From positions 1-6,616 of the forward strand of contig WLRE01000076.1 of the NCBI GenBank assembly GCA_009698045.1: DNA of 6,616 bases, read 5' to 3'. Below are positions 1 through 5,869 of this stretch, in pieces. Position 1 is the first letter of the stretch. Each line of letters starts with the position of its first letter. Origin of the DNA: Actinomycetota bacterium. Its GTDB lineage: Bacteria > Actinomycetota > Actinomycetes > Nanopelagicales > Nanopelagicaceae. The position numbers were made by a program, and so were the translations under genes. Under the pieces are notes generated by a model. That model was not told the DNA's origin, made no database searches, and was given only the letters and a program-made list of their open reading frames with translations.

Positions 1-304
1 ACTTCATCGGCGTTGGACCATTCATGGAACGAGTCATATGTTAGGTATGGATGTGCACGATTGCGCACACGCTAGAGCCGAGCAATATCTGGATGGAGTT
101 CTTGCGGCCGGAATGATTCTCACTGTTGAGCCTGGTTTATACATTCACCCGGACGACGAACTTTTCCCAGCTGAATTTCGAGGAATCGGAGTTCGGATCG
201 AAGATGATGTACTAGTTACTGACTCTGGATTTCGCAATCTTTCAGCTGCGCTTCCATCACATCCTGATGAAGTCGAAGTCTGGATGGCGAATTTACTTCG
301 ATAA
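1..304 (+). CDS. pepP: Xaa-Pro aminopeptidase (M24B), C-terminal 100 residues
   Basis: This is the 3' end of a cytosolic metallo-aminopeptidase that removes an N-terminal residue preceding proline. The reading frame is open from base 2, so the gene begins outside the window; an internal ATG at 38 is not the start. The family signature HGTSHMLGMDVHD is encoded at about 23-61. Its first part supplies a metal-ligand His (codon 35-37), matching E. coli PepP His354, and its second a catalytic His (codon 56-58), matching His361. The other two expected metal-ligand glutamates are present: one in TVEPGLY (codon 128-130) and one in RIEDD (codon 200-202). The two Asp ligands would lie upstream of the window. 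The pita-bread fold end is intact and stops with TAA at 302-304. The gene converges on crcB and overlaps its 3' end by 12 bases. The family call is secure; only the N-terminal part is unseen. Confidence 0.96.
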   Translation, partial: LHRRWTIHGTSHMLGMDVHDCAHARAEQYLDGVLAAGMILTVEPGLYIHPDDELFPAEFRGIGVRIEDDVLVTDSGFRNLSAALPSHPDEVEVWMANLLR

Positions 305-637
305 GTAAATTCCTAATGCGGCGGCTCCCACGCCGAGTACCAAGGTGGCAATCAAGTAAGTAACTGCTGCGAGATAGCGCTTATTCTTGAGCAGCGAGTG
401 CTGCTCAACCGAGAGAGTTGACCATGTTGTGAAAGCTCCCGCAAAACCTGTTCCTAGTAATAATGAGACGTTCTGATTTCCATCGATAACTAATCCCAAG
501 ATAAATGATCCAAGAATATTTATGCCTAAAGTTTCATAGGGGATCAAAGAGGAATGTGCTCTCTTTACATAATAATCAACGACATAGCGGGCAGGAGCCC
601 CAAGGCCGGCACCAAGTGCAACGAATAGTGCTTTCAT
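293..637 (-). CDS. crcB: CrcB/Fluc fluoride channel, subunit with altered Phe box
   Basis: A 114-residue inner-membrane protein with four predicted helices (about 3-24, 33-52, 57-78, 88-112). Fluc proteins are dimeric channels that let fluoride leave the cell and prevent its toxicity. Family marks seen are the N-terminal GAGLGAPARY, the conserved Asn40 in the second helix (INILGSF), and the third-helix break GFAGAFTTWSTLS (64-76) with the Thr70-Thr71 and Ser73-Thr74 polar track around the central sodium site. The usual form is TTFSTF, whose two Phe residues form the pore 'Phe box'; here they are Trp72 and Leu75. The ATG overlaps the stop of the upstream crcB as ATGA, and an AGAGGG ribosome site lies 7 bases ahead, so the start is firm. 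A tandem paralogue directly upstream suggests a heterodimer (inference). It is the last gene of the train and runs 12 bases into convergent pepP. Confidence 0.93.
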   Translation of the reverse strand: MKALFVALGAGLGAPARYVVDYYVKRAHSSLIPYETLGINILGSFILGLVIDGNQNVSLLLGTGFAGAFTTWSTLSVEQHSLLKNKRYLAAVTYLIATLVLGVGAAALGIYLSK

Positions 638-1011
638 CGAGTTGCCCTCTTATAAATTAGAGAAATTACCGTCATAACCACATAGGTGCCGATAAGCGAA
701 ACCAGAACATAAAGTGTGGCTGCTCCATATTCGTTCTCAGCCAAATATCCTTGAATTTGAACTGCGAATGCAGAATACGTTGTAAATCCCCCGCAGAAAC
801 CTGATGCAATAGCGGGACGCCACCACCAGCGAGGATTGGGATGCGCCTGAAAATAATTTAATGCGTAAATCAAAATTCCCGCTCCGATGAAATTCACAAT
901 TAGAGTCCCGCCAGGTCGACCATTTTCATGTGTTGGCAGCGAGATTAACCAACGAAGCAGCGAACCAATTATCCCGCCGAGAGAGACGACGAGAATATTT
1001 CTTAAAGCCAC
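634..1011 (-). CDS. crcB: CrcB/Fluc fluoride channel, second subunit
   Basis: A 125-residue four-helix membrane protein (helices about 5-25, 34-54, 65-87, 95-118) of the Fluc family. Family marks are GGIIGSLLRW near the N-terminus, GTLIVNFIGAG with the conserved Asn40, and GFCGGFTTYSAFAVQ (71-85) in the third helix. The two Phe-box positions are Tyr79 and Phe82, closer to the canonical Phe/Phe than the neighbouring subunit. The start is a GTG lying inside the last codons of the upstream PF04020-like gene (10-base overlap); no strong ribosome site is visible, so initiation probably depends on translational coupling. The product begins a few residues before the first helix, as usual for the family. 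Its stop overlaps the ATG of the next crcB. Adjacent pairs of crcB genes in Gram-positive bacteria typically encode the two halves of an obligate heterodimer; that assembly is inferred here. Confidence 0.93.
   Translation of the reverse strand: MALRNILVVSLGGIIGSLLRWLISLPTHENGRPGGTLIVNFIGAGILIYALNYFQAHPNPRWWWRPAIASGFCGGFTTYSAFAVQIQGYLAENEYGAATLYVLVSLIGTYVVMTVISLIYKRATR
645..650 (-). promoter_or_regulatory. Ribosome binding site of the distal crcB
   Basis: AGAGGG on the minus strand, 7 bases before the ATG of the 114-residue CrcB and inside the end of the preceding crcB. It supports both the chosen start and independent initiation in addition to ATGA coupling. Confidence 0.65.
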
Positions 1012-1355
1012 CGTGCCCGCATAAAGAATTTATTGAGGATTGATGAGACGACGCTGATAATCAGTGAACCGAGGAGCGCGTAGCCGAAGTTCTTCACATC
1101 AAGTGCTGCACTCCATCTAGAGGTGAGCGCCAACATTGCAGCATTGATAATAAAGCTGAAGAGACCAAAGGTAATAAGAATTGCAGGAAGTGTAAGCAGC
1201 TTCAGAACTGAGCCAATGAATGTGTTAATCAAGCCGAAGAGAAGCGCGACCCACACGTACTTCCAGAAACCACCGATAACGGTGATTCCTGGCAGAAGTA
1301 CGGTTGCTACCCAGAACGCTAGAGCCAAAATCGCCCAACGAACGAGGAGTTTCAT
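1002..1355 (-). CDS. Four-helix membrane protein, phage-holin-4-like family (PF04020 type)
   Basis: A 117-residue, very hydrophobic protein with four predicted helices (about 5-22, 30-50, 56-78, 89-108) and basic ends. The core NTFIGSVLKLLTLP (44-57), followed by ITFGLFSFIINAAML (61-75), is the typical pattern of the family named 'phage holin family 4' or 'mycobacterial 4 TMS holin'. Despite the name, members are common chromosomal proteins in bacteria without prophages, and their role is unknown; nothing here suggests lysis. The ATG lies 3 bases after the sdhB stop, and GAAGG in the sdhB tail, roughly 13 bases upstream, is only a weak ribosome site. Its last codons overlap the GTG of the following crcB. 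Position suggests co-expression with complex II and the fluoride channels; whether it assists either one is open. Confidence 0.85.
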   Translation of the reverse strand: MKLLVRWAILALAFWVATVLLPGITVIGGFWKYVWVALLFGLINTFIGSVLKLLTLPAILITFGLFSFIINAAMLALTSRWSAALDVKNFGYALLGSLIISVVSSILNKFFMRARWL

Positions 1356-1358
1356 GCT

Positions 1359-2120
1359 TTAAAGGATACCTTCGCGCTTTCTGATTTTGGAGCCTAACCA
1401 GCGCACTGGATCGTATTTCTGATCCGCCACACGCTCCTTCATTGGAATGATGGCGTTATCGGTGATGCGAATATGTTCTGGGCAGACTTCAGTACAGCAC
1501 TTGGTGATGTTGCACATTCCAAGGCCATGCTCTTCTTGCGCGGTCTTCTTGCGATTTCTTAGAGTATCGAGTGGGTGCATATCTAGTTCTGCGATTCGAA
1601 TAAAGAATCGTGGACCAGCAAATGACTTCTTGTTCTCTTCGTGATCGCGAACCACGTGGCAAACATCTTGGCAGAGGAAACATTCGATGCACTTACGGAA
1701 CTCTTGTGAGCGCTCAACATCGACCTGCTCCATGCGTGCTTCACCCGGTGCTAAATCCTTCGGGTGCTCATACGCTGGAATTTCCATAGCTTTCTTGTAG
1801 TTAAAAGAGACATCGGTGACGAGATCTTTAATAACAGGAAATGCGCGGAGTGGTGTGACGGTAATTGTCTCTTCTTCACCAAATGAGGCGCATTGAGTCA
1901 TACATGCAAGGCGAGGCTTGCCGTTGATCTCCATCGAACATGAGCCGCACTTACCCGCTTTACAGTTCCAGCGAACAGCGAGATCGCCCATCTGTTCAGC
2001 TTGAACGCGGTGGATGACGTCGAGAACTACTTCGCCGTCGTTAACATCGACAGTCACATCTTTGAGTGCACCTGAGGTCGAATCGCCGCGCCAGATGCGC
2101 AACTTAAGTTTGCGTGCCAT
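1359..2120 (-). CDS. sdhB: Succinate dehydrogenase iron-sulfur subunit
   Basis: A 253-residue electron-transfer subunit of complex II on the cytoplasmic face of the membrane. The N-terminal ferredoxin domain holds a [2Fe-2S] site at Cys53, Cys58, Cys61 and Cys73 (CKAGKCGSC, then LAC). The C-terminal domain has CIECFLCQDVCH (Cys144, 147, 150, 154) and CNITKCCTEVCP (Cys203, 208, 209, 213). By comparison with E. coli SdhB, Cys144/147/150/213 would bind [4Fe-4S] and Cys154/203/209 would bind [3Fe-4S]; Cys208 is an extra cysteine beside the latter. The CCTEVCPEHI form is typical of actinobacterial Sdh1-type proteins. The start ATG overlaps the sdhA stop by one base (TAATG), with AAAGGCGG in the end of sdhA about 9 bases ahead, indicating coupled translation. 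Length and clusters are complete. Confidence 0.97.
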   Translation of the reverse strand: MARKLKLRIWRGDSTSGALKDVTVDVNDGEVVLDVIHRVQAEQMGDLAVRWNCKAGKCGSCSMEINGKPRLACMTQCASFGEEETITVTPLRAFPVIKDLVTDVSFNYKKAMEIPAYEHPKDLAPGEARMEQVDVERSQEFRKCIECFLCQDVCHVVRDHEENKKSFAGPRFFIRIAELDMHPLDTLRNRKKTAQEEHGLGMCNITKCCTEVCPEHIRITDNAIIPMKERVADQKYDPVRWLGSKIRKREGIL

Positions 2121-4006
2121 TAGATGGAACCGCCTTTCGACATTTCTTCCGGAGTCATGTATTTCTCAAGTTCATGTGGATCAAAGAGATCAAAGAGTTC
2201 CTTAGGAAGAACTGGCAGGGCTTTCTTCTGCACAGTGACTTGAACTCCGTCGAATGAAGCAATGTGGTTGACCTGCCGCCACTGTGAATTCATTCCAGGG
2301 AAGTCATCGCGGGTATGACCGCCACGAGATTCTTCACGCAGAACCGCAGACTTTGCAGTTGATTCTGCAACCAAGAGCATATTGTCGAGGTCGAACGCTA
2401 AGTGGAAACCAGGGTTGAACTTACGATCGCCGGCAACGGTGACATTTGCGCTGCGACGGCGAATATCTGCAATCTTGACGATTGCTTCATCGAGTTCACT
2501 CTTGGTGCGGATAATTCCTACCAAGTTATGAGTAACCTCTTGAAGTTCTTGGTGAAGCGCATATGGATTCTCGCCACCAGAACGCTTGAATGGCGCTTCG
2601 ATACGCGCTGATGCGGCATCGATAGTGCTCTGTGAAACTGGATTATCTCCGTTGCTCTTTACATATTCAGCAGCGCCCATTCCTGCGCGACGGCCGAAGA
2701 CCAAGAGATCTGAGAGTGAGTTTCCGCCTAAACGGTTCGAGCCATGCATGCCACCAGCAACTTCGCCAGCTGCGAAGAGTCCGGGGACTCCAATCGCTGC
2801 CGCGTTATCTGGTTCAACATCGACACCACCCATTACATAGTGACATGTAGGGCCAACTTCCATGGCCTCCTTGGTGATATCTACGCCAGCGAGCTCATAG
2901 AACTGATGCCACATAGATGGAAGGCGCTTCTTAATAATTTCAGCAGAGATGCGCTTGGAAACATCGAGGAAAACTCCACCGTGTTCTGTTCCGCGACCTG
3001 CTTTAACTTCGGAGTTAATTGCGCGCGCAACTTCGTCGCGTGGCAGAAGTTCTGGTGGACGGCGGTTATTGTCTTGATCGGTATACCAACGATCAGCCTC
3101 TTCTTCATTGTCCGCATACTTATCCTTAAATACATCTGGGATGTACTTAAACATAAAGCGTTCTCCGAGTGAGTTAGTGAGAATTCCACCCTCACCGCGT
3201 ACAGATTCAGTAACAAGAATTCCGCGAACTGATGGTGGCCAGACCATACCTGTTGGGTGGAATTGCAAGAACTCCATATCCTTGAGATTCGCGCCAGCTT
3301 TAAGTGCGAGTGCGTGTCCGTCGCCGGTGCCCTCCCATGAGTTGGAGGTAATTTTAAATGTCTTGCCGACGCCACCAGTTGCGATAACAACAGCGGGTGC
3401 TTCGAAGAGAACATCGGCGCCAGTCTCACGGTAGTAACCGTAAGCACCTGCAACCTTTCCGTTCTCTTTTAGGATGTCGGTAATAGTGAGTTCGGCGAAA
3501 ACTTTGATAAATGATTCTGCGTTGCCATGATCGCGTGCATCTTTTTGTTGAAGCGCAACAATACGTTGTTGCATCGTACGAATAAGTTCTAGGCCAGTAC
3601 GGTCACCGACGTGTGCAAGGCGAGGATATTCGTGTCCGCCGAAGTTACGTTGTGAAATCTTTCCCTCTTTAGTGCGGTCAAAGAGTGCGCCCCATGTTTC
3701 GAGTTCCCAGATGCGATCTGGCGACTCTTTGGCGTGAAGTTCTGCCATGCGGTAATGGTTGAGGAATTTTCCTCCACGCATTGTGTCGCGGAAGTGAACC
3801 TGCCAATTGTCGTTGGAGTTTGCGTTGCCCATAGAAGCAGCGGCGCCGCCCTCGGCCATAACGGTGTGGGCCTTTCCAAACAATGACTTACAAATGATGG
3901 CGACTTTAAGTCCGGCTTCGCGGGCTTCAACAGCAGCACGAAGACCTGCGCCGCCAGCACCAATTACTAATACATCGTACTTATGACGTTCTAAAGAAGA
4001 GCTCAT
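2120..4006 (-). CDS. sdhA: Succinate dehydrogenase flavoprotein subunit
   Basis: The 628-residue catalytic subunit oxidises succinate to fumarate. The Rossmann motif GAGGAG at 16-21 binds FAD, and His47 in KAHTVMAEGG is the residue expected to carry the covalent flavin. Substrate-site residues align with E. coli SdhA: His250 (FLQFHPTG), Thr266 (LVTESVRGEGG), the proton-relay Arg323 (PRDEVARAI), His389 (HYVMGG) and Arg425 (GSNRLGGNSL). A short insertion between His250 and Thr266, relative to E. coli, carries VWPPSVRG and fits the actinobacterial/Bacillus-type flavoproteins rather than the proteobacterial ones. The ATG is preceded by AAAGGA 5 bases away, which itself includes part of the sdhC stop; the gap from sdhC is 9 bases. 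The stop shares one base with the sdhB ATG. Direction of use (dehydrogenase rather than fumarate reductase) is inferred from the aerobic-type gene set. Confidence 0.97.
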   Translation of the reverse strand: MSSSLERHKYDVLVIGAGGAGLRAAVEAREAGLKVAIICKSLFGKAHTVMAEGGAAASMGNANSNDNWQVHFRDTMRGGKFLNHYRMAELHAKESPDRIWELETWGALFDRTKEGKISQRNFGGHEYPRLAHVGDRTGLELIRTMQQRIVALQQKDARDHGNAESFIKVFAELTITDILKENGKVAGAYGYYRETGADVLFEAPAVVIATGGVGKTFKITSNSWEGTGDGHALALKAGANLKDMEFLQFHPTGMVWPPSVRGILVTESVRGEGGILTNSLGERFMFKYIPDVFKDKYADNEEEADRWYTDQDNNRRPPELLPRDEVARAINSEVKAGRGTEHGGVFLDVSKRISAEIIKKRLPSMWHQFYELAGVDITKEAMEVGPTCHYVMGGVDVEPDNAAAIGVPGLFAAGEVAGGMHGSNRLGGNSLSDLLVFGRRAGMGAAEYVKSNGDNPVSQSTIDAASARIEAPFKRSGGENPYALHQELQEVTHNLVGIIRTKSELDEAIVKIADIRRRSANVTVAGDRKFNPGFHLAFDLDNMLLVAESTAKSAVLREESRGGHTRDDFPGMNSQWRQVNHIASFDGVQVTVQKKALPVLPKELFDLFDPHELEKYMTPEEMSKGGSI

Positions 4007-4011
4007 GGATA

Positions 4012-4017
4012 TCCTTT
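4012..4017 (-). promoter_or_regulatory. Ribosome binding site of sdhA
   Basis: AAAGGA on the minus strand, 5 bases before the sdhA ATG. It overlaps the sdhC stop codon, so terminating ribosomes arrive exactly on it. The spacer forms an 8-base perfect palindrome, GGATATCC, running up to the ATG. Confidence 0.75.
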
Positions 4018-4819
4018 AAAAGAAGTAGAAGTTAGTAATAGCACCGGATGCGACTTGACGAACATAAAAATCTGCGAACGCTACGCCAAAGAGTGAGATC
4101 CAGGCAAAGTTCTGGTGCTTGTGATTAAGGACCGAAACAATTGTCCACGCCTTATAACGAAGTGGATGCTTCGAGAAGTTTCGAAGTCGTCCGCCCACGG
4201 TATGACGACAGGTGTGACAAGAGAGTGAATACAACCAGAGGAATGTTGCATTCGCGATCAGAACAAGTGTTCCGACAGATAAATGGCCCCATTCTTTATG
4301 TTCATTGCGGAATGCAAGAACTGCATCCACTGTTAGCAGAACGTTGAAAACTAATCCTGCATAGAAGAACCATCGATGCGCATTCTGGAAAATAAGAGGG
4401 AATCGAGTTTCACCGGTGTATTTAGCATGTGGTTCAGCGACTGCACATGCTGGTGGTGAGAACCAGAATGAACGGTAGTAAGCCTTGCGGTAGTAATAAC
4501 AAGTCATGCGGAATCCCAATGGGAAAATCAAAATGAGAAGCGCTGGTGAGATTGTCATTCCGAAGAGCTGAATAATTCCGAATGGAGTTCCTAGGAGTGA
4601 CGCACCGTCCACACACTCAGTCGAGAGACATGGTGAGTAGAAAGGTGAGATCAACGGTTCTGCGAAATAATTTCCGTTCTCAAATGCGCGGAATGTCGCA
4701 TAAATAATGAAAGAGACGAGCACAGTGAAAGTTGTGAGGGGTTGAATCCACCACTTATCTGTACGAAGAGTCCGCTCAGGAATCTGCGCCCTTGATGAAG
4801 AAAATACGCCATTAGCCAT
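4016..4819 (-). CDS. sdhC: Succinate dehydrogenase cytochrome b membrane anchor (Sdh1 type)
   Basis: A 267-residue integral membrane protein with about five helices (roughly 28-46, 83-103, 150-170, 180-199, 238-256), serving as the single anchor of complex II. No separate sdhD follows; sdhA begins 9 bases later. Visible marks of the actinobacterial Sdh1-type anchor are LISPFYSPCL (56-65), the basic Tyr-rich stretch RMTCYYYRKAYYRSF after helix 2, QNAHRWFFY with His148 at the start of helix 3, and SCHTCRHTVGG with His202 and His206 at the end of helix 4. A further His pair occurs in NHKHQNFAW (233, 235) before helix 5. These histidines are the candidate haem b axial ligands; which ones pair cannot be told here. 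The start is the only sensible ATG, but its ribosome site is weak: AGGA lies 11 bases upstream. Family assignment rests on these motifs plus context. Confidence 0.92.
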   Translation of the reverse strand: MANGVFSSSRAQIPERTLRTDKWWIQPLTTFTVLVSFIIYATFRAFENGNYFAEPLISPFYSPCLSTECVDGASLLGTPFGIIQLFGMTISPALLILIFPLGFRMTCYYYRKAYYRSFWFSPPACAVAEPHAKYTGETRFPLIFQNAHRWFFYAGLVFNVLLTVDAVLAFRNEHKEWGHLSVGTLVLIANATFLWLYSLSCHTCRHTVGGRLRNFSKHPLRYKAWTIVSVLNHKHQNFAWISLFGVAFADFYVRQVASGAITNFYFF

Positions 4820-4913
4820 AAGGAGAAGTTTCCTACTGTGGGGGCGCGAACGCTAGAAAGTGCTGAGCGTGCGATGGGTGAATTCCCACACAGGCGGCTG
4901 TGAGAAGAAAATG
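4820..4913 (-). other. sdhC leader / spacer between tRNA-Ser and sdhC
   Basis: These 94 bases are the longest gene-free stretch in the window. No convincing -35/-10 pair is visible on the minus strand. Two short inverted repeats occur: CACAG/CTGTG at 4889-4893 and 4898-4902, and ACGCT/AGCGT at 4850-4854 and 4866-4870. Neither is followed by a T-run, so they do not look like terminators. Near the gene, the weak ribosome site AGGA (4831-4834) can pair with TCCT (4821-4824) directly before the ATG. The operon may be transcribed from the tRNA promoter upstream or from a promoter I cannot recognise. Confidence 0.45.
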
Positions 4914-4999
4914 TGGCGGAGGGCGTGGGATTTGAACCCACGAAGGTTTCCCTTGCCGGTTTTCAAGACCGGTGCACTCGGCCGCTATGCGAGCCCTCC
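4914..4999 (-). tRNA. tRNA-Ser (anticodon UGA)
   Basis: An 86-base tRNA gene including an encoded 3' CCA (4914-4916). The acceptor stem pairs GGAGGGC (from 4999) with GCCCTCC, and the discriminator base is G, as expected for serine. The anticodon stem is CCGGT/ACCGG with loop CTTGAAA, placing anticodon TGA at 4963-4965, which reads UCA and related serine codons. A long class II variable arm (AAGG-GAAA-CCTT) and a T arm GTGGG-TTCAAAT-CCCAC are both complete, and the extra arm itself points to Ser. It sits between the HAD phosphatase and sdhC and about 870 bases downstream of serS, on the same strand. Confidence 0.97.
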
Positions 5000-5006
5000 G
5001 TGGTCA

Positions 5007-5035
5007 AACTTACCCTGTTACCTATGAAGGCTCAA
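5007..5035 (-). promoter_or_regulatory. Probable promoter of tRNA-Ser
   Basis: On the minus strand TTGAGC (5030-5035) and TAAGTT (5007-5012) are separated by exactly 17 bases and resemble the housekeeping -35 (TTGACA) and actinobacterial -10 (TAnnnT) hexamers. Seven bases separate the -10 from the mature tRNA 5' end, so transcription would start at or within a base or two of the tRNA. It lies in the 49-base gap after the HAD gene stop. It may also feed the downstream sdh genes. Confidence 0.55.
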
Positions 5036-5048
5036 AACTGAGGCAGAT

Positions 5049-5864
5049 TTATTCGGGCAGTGATAGCAATTCTTCAATGATCATCGCAACGCCATCGTGA
5101 TGATGAGGTTCAGCGATAAATTTTGCATGCAACGGGCCTTCGGGGTGACCATCGGATAGCGCCCAGGAGCGTCCCGCCCAACGAAGCATGGAAAAGTCAT
5201 TGGGGTTATCACCAAATGAGACAACATCTTGTGCGTCAATCCCTAACCGCCCGGCAACTTTAGCTAGCGTCTCGCCTTTACTTACGCCAAGCGCTGCGAT
5301 CTCAAGAAGTGAATCATGTGGATTCGAGTGAGTAACACTGGCAATTCCTTCCAGCGCTTTAGTTGCAATCACTAACATCTCGTCCGAGGAGAACTCTCCT
5401 TGTGAGCATCGAGCAAGAATTTTAAGAGCTGGTGCAGTCATCGCATCTTCAGCAACATCAACGCCGGTGTTATCTAGCCCAGCATCCCAGCGAGGAATGT
5501 AAATCTTCTCGCGGTGGAATGTGCCATTGATTTCTACTGCAAAGGAGACTGGTGGAATTGCTTCGCGAAGCGCTTTCGTAACTGCGAATTGTGACTCGAC
5601 CGAGAGCAGCCATTGCTCAGAAATTGTTGAGCTCTTTAGGTCATACAACATTGCACCGTTTGCACAGATGGCGTTACCGAATCCAAATGCATCCCAGATT
5701 TCAGACATCCATCGCGGTGGTCGTCCAGTCACATAATAAATTTGAATACCGGCGTTGTGCGCTGCAGTAAAAGCAGCAACCGTGCGCTCAGAGATGGTGT
5801 TGTCGTGATGAACAATCGTTCCATCAAGATCAGTTGCAATAAGTTTTGGTCGGCGACCGGGAAT
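5049..5864 (-). CDS. Cof-type HAD phosphatase (IIB), start codon non-canonical or uncertain
   Basis: A cytosolic haloacid-dehalogenase hydrolase of the Cof/Hydrolase_3 type, about 271 residues. These enzymes dephosphorylate sugar phosphates, nucleotides or cofactor precursors; the substrate cannot be told. All four HAD motifs are present if the frame is read from about 5864: motif I DLDGT (residues 12-16), motif II Thr46 in YVTGRPP, motif III Lys196 in GVSKGE, and motif IV GDNPND (218-223). A IIB cap occupies the middle. The first standard start codon in frame is a GTG at 5730-5732, which would remove motif I and the catalytic Asp, so it is not credible. No in-frame ATG, GTG or TTG was found between the serS interior and motif I. 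The best guess is an ATT at 5862-5864, 5 bases after the serS stop, giving a normal N-terminus. Family secure; start tentative. Confidence 0.82.
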   Translation of the reverse strand: MPGRRPKLIATDLDGTIVHHDNTISERTVAAFTAAHNAGIQIYYVTGRPPRWMSEIWDAFGFGNAICANGAMLYDLKSSTISEQWLLSVESQFAVTKALREAIPPVSFAVEINGTFHREKIYIPRWDAGLDNTGVDVAEDAMTAPALKILARCSQGEFSSDEMLVIATKALEGIASVTHSNPHDSLLEIAALGVSKGETLAKVAGRLGIDAQDVVSFGDNPNDFSMLRWAGRSWALSDGHPEGPLHAKFIAEPHHHDGVAMIIEELLSLPE

Positions 5865-5869
5865 GGGTT

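Noticed and set aside
255..269. CATCA/TGATG hairpin near the pepP end as a terminator
   Set aside because: The 5-bp stem lies within coding sequence and has no T-run on either strand.
319..335. CGGCG/CGCCG hairpin just after the pepP stop as a terminator
   Set aside because: GC-rich 5-bp stem with a 7-base loop but no T-run follows, and it lies in crcB coding sequence.
1012..1060. Fluoride (crcB-type) riboswitch before the crcB pair
   Set aside because: The DNA is coding for the PF04020-like protein right up to the crcB start, and I could not recognise the riboswitch core.
1002..1355. Prophage remnant suggested by a holin-like gene
   Set aside because: PF04020-type proteins are common chromosomal membrane proteins; there is no endolysin, integrase or other phage gene, and the gene is embedded in a metabolic operon.
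2744..3172. 142-residue plus-strand open frame inside sdhA
   Set aside because: It is antisense to conserved SdhA sequence and shows no family pattern or ribosome site; it is a shadow of the real gene.
2881..3453. 190-residue open frame on the minus strand inside sdhA
   Set aside because: It is out of frame with SdhA, which is continuous and fully conserved here; low-complexity composition suggests a chance frame.
4651..4941. 96-residue open frame running from the tRNA into sdhC
   Set aside because: It begins inside the tRNA-Ser gene (the GSNPTPSAT-like start is a translated T arm) and continues out of frame through sdhC.
5049..5732. HAD gene starting at the GTG at 5732 (227 residues)
   Set aside because: This start drops the DLDGT nucleophile motif, which is intact and in frame just upstream.
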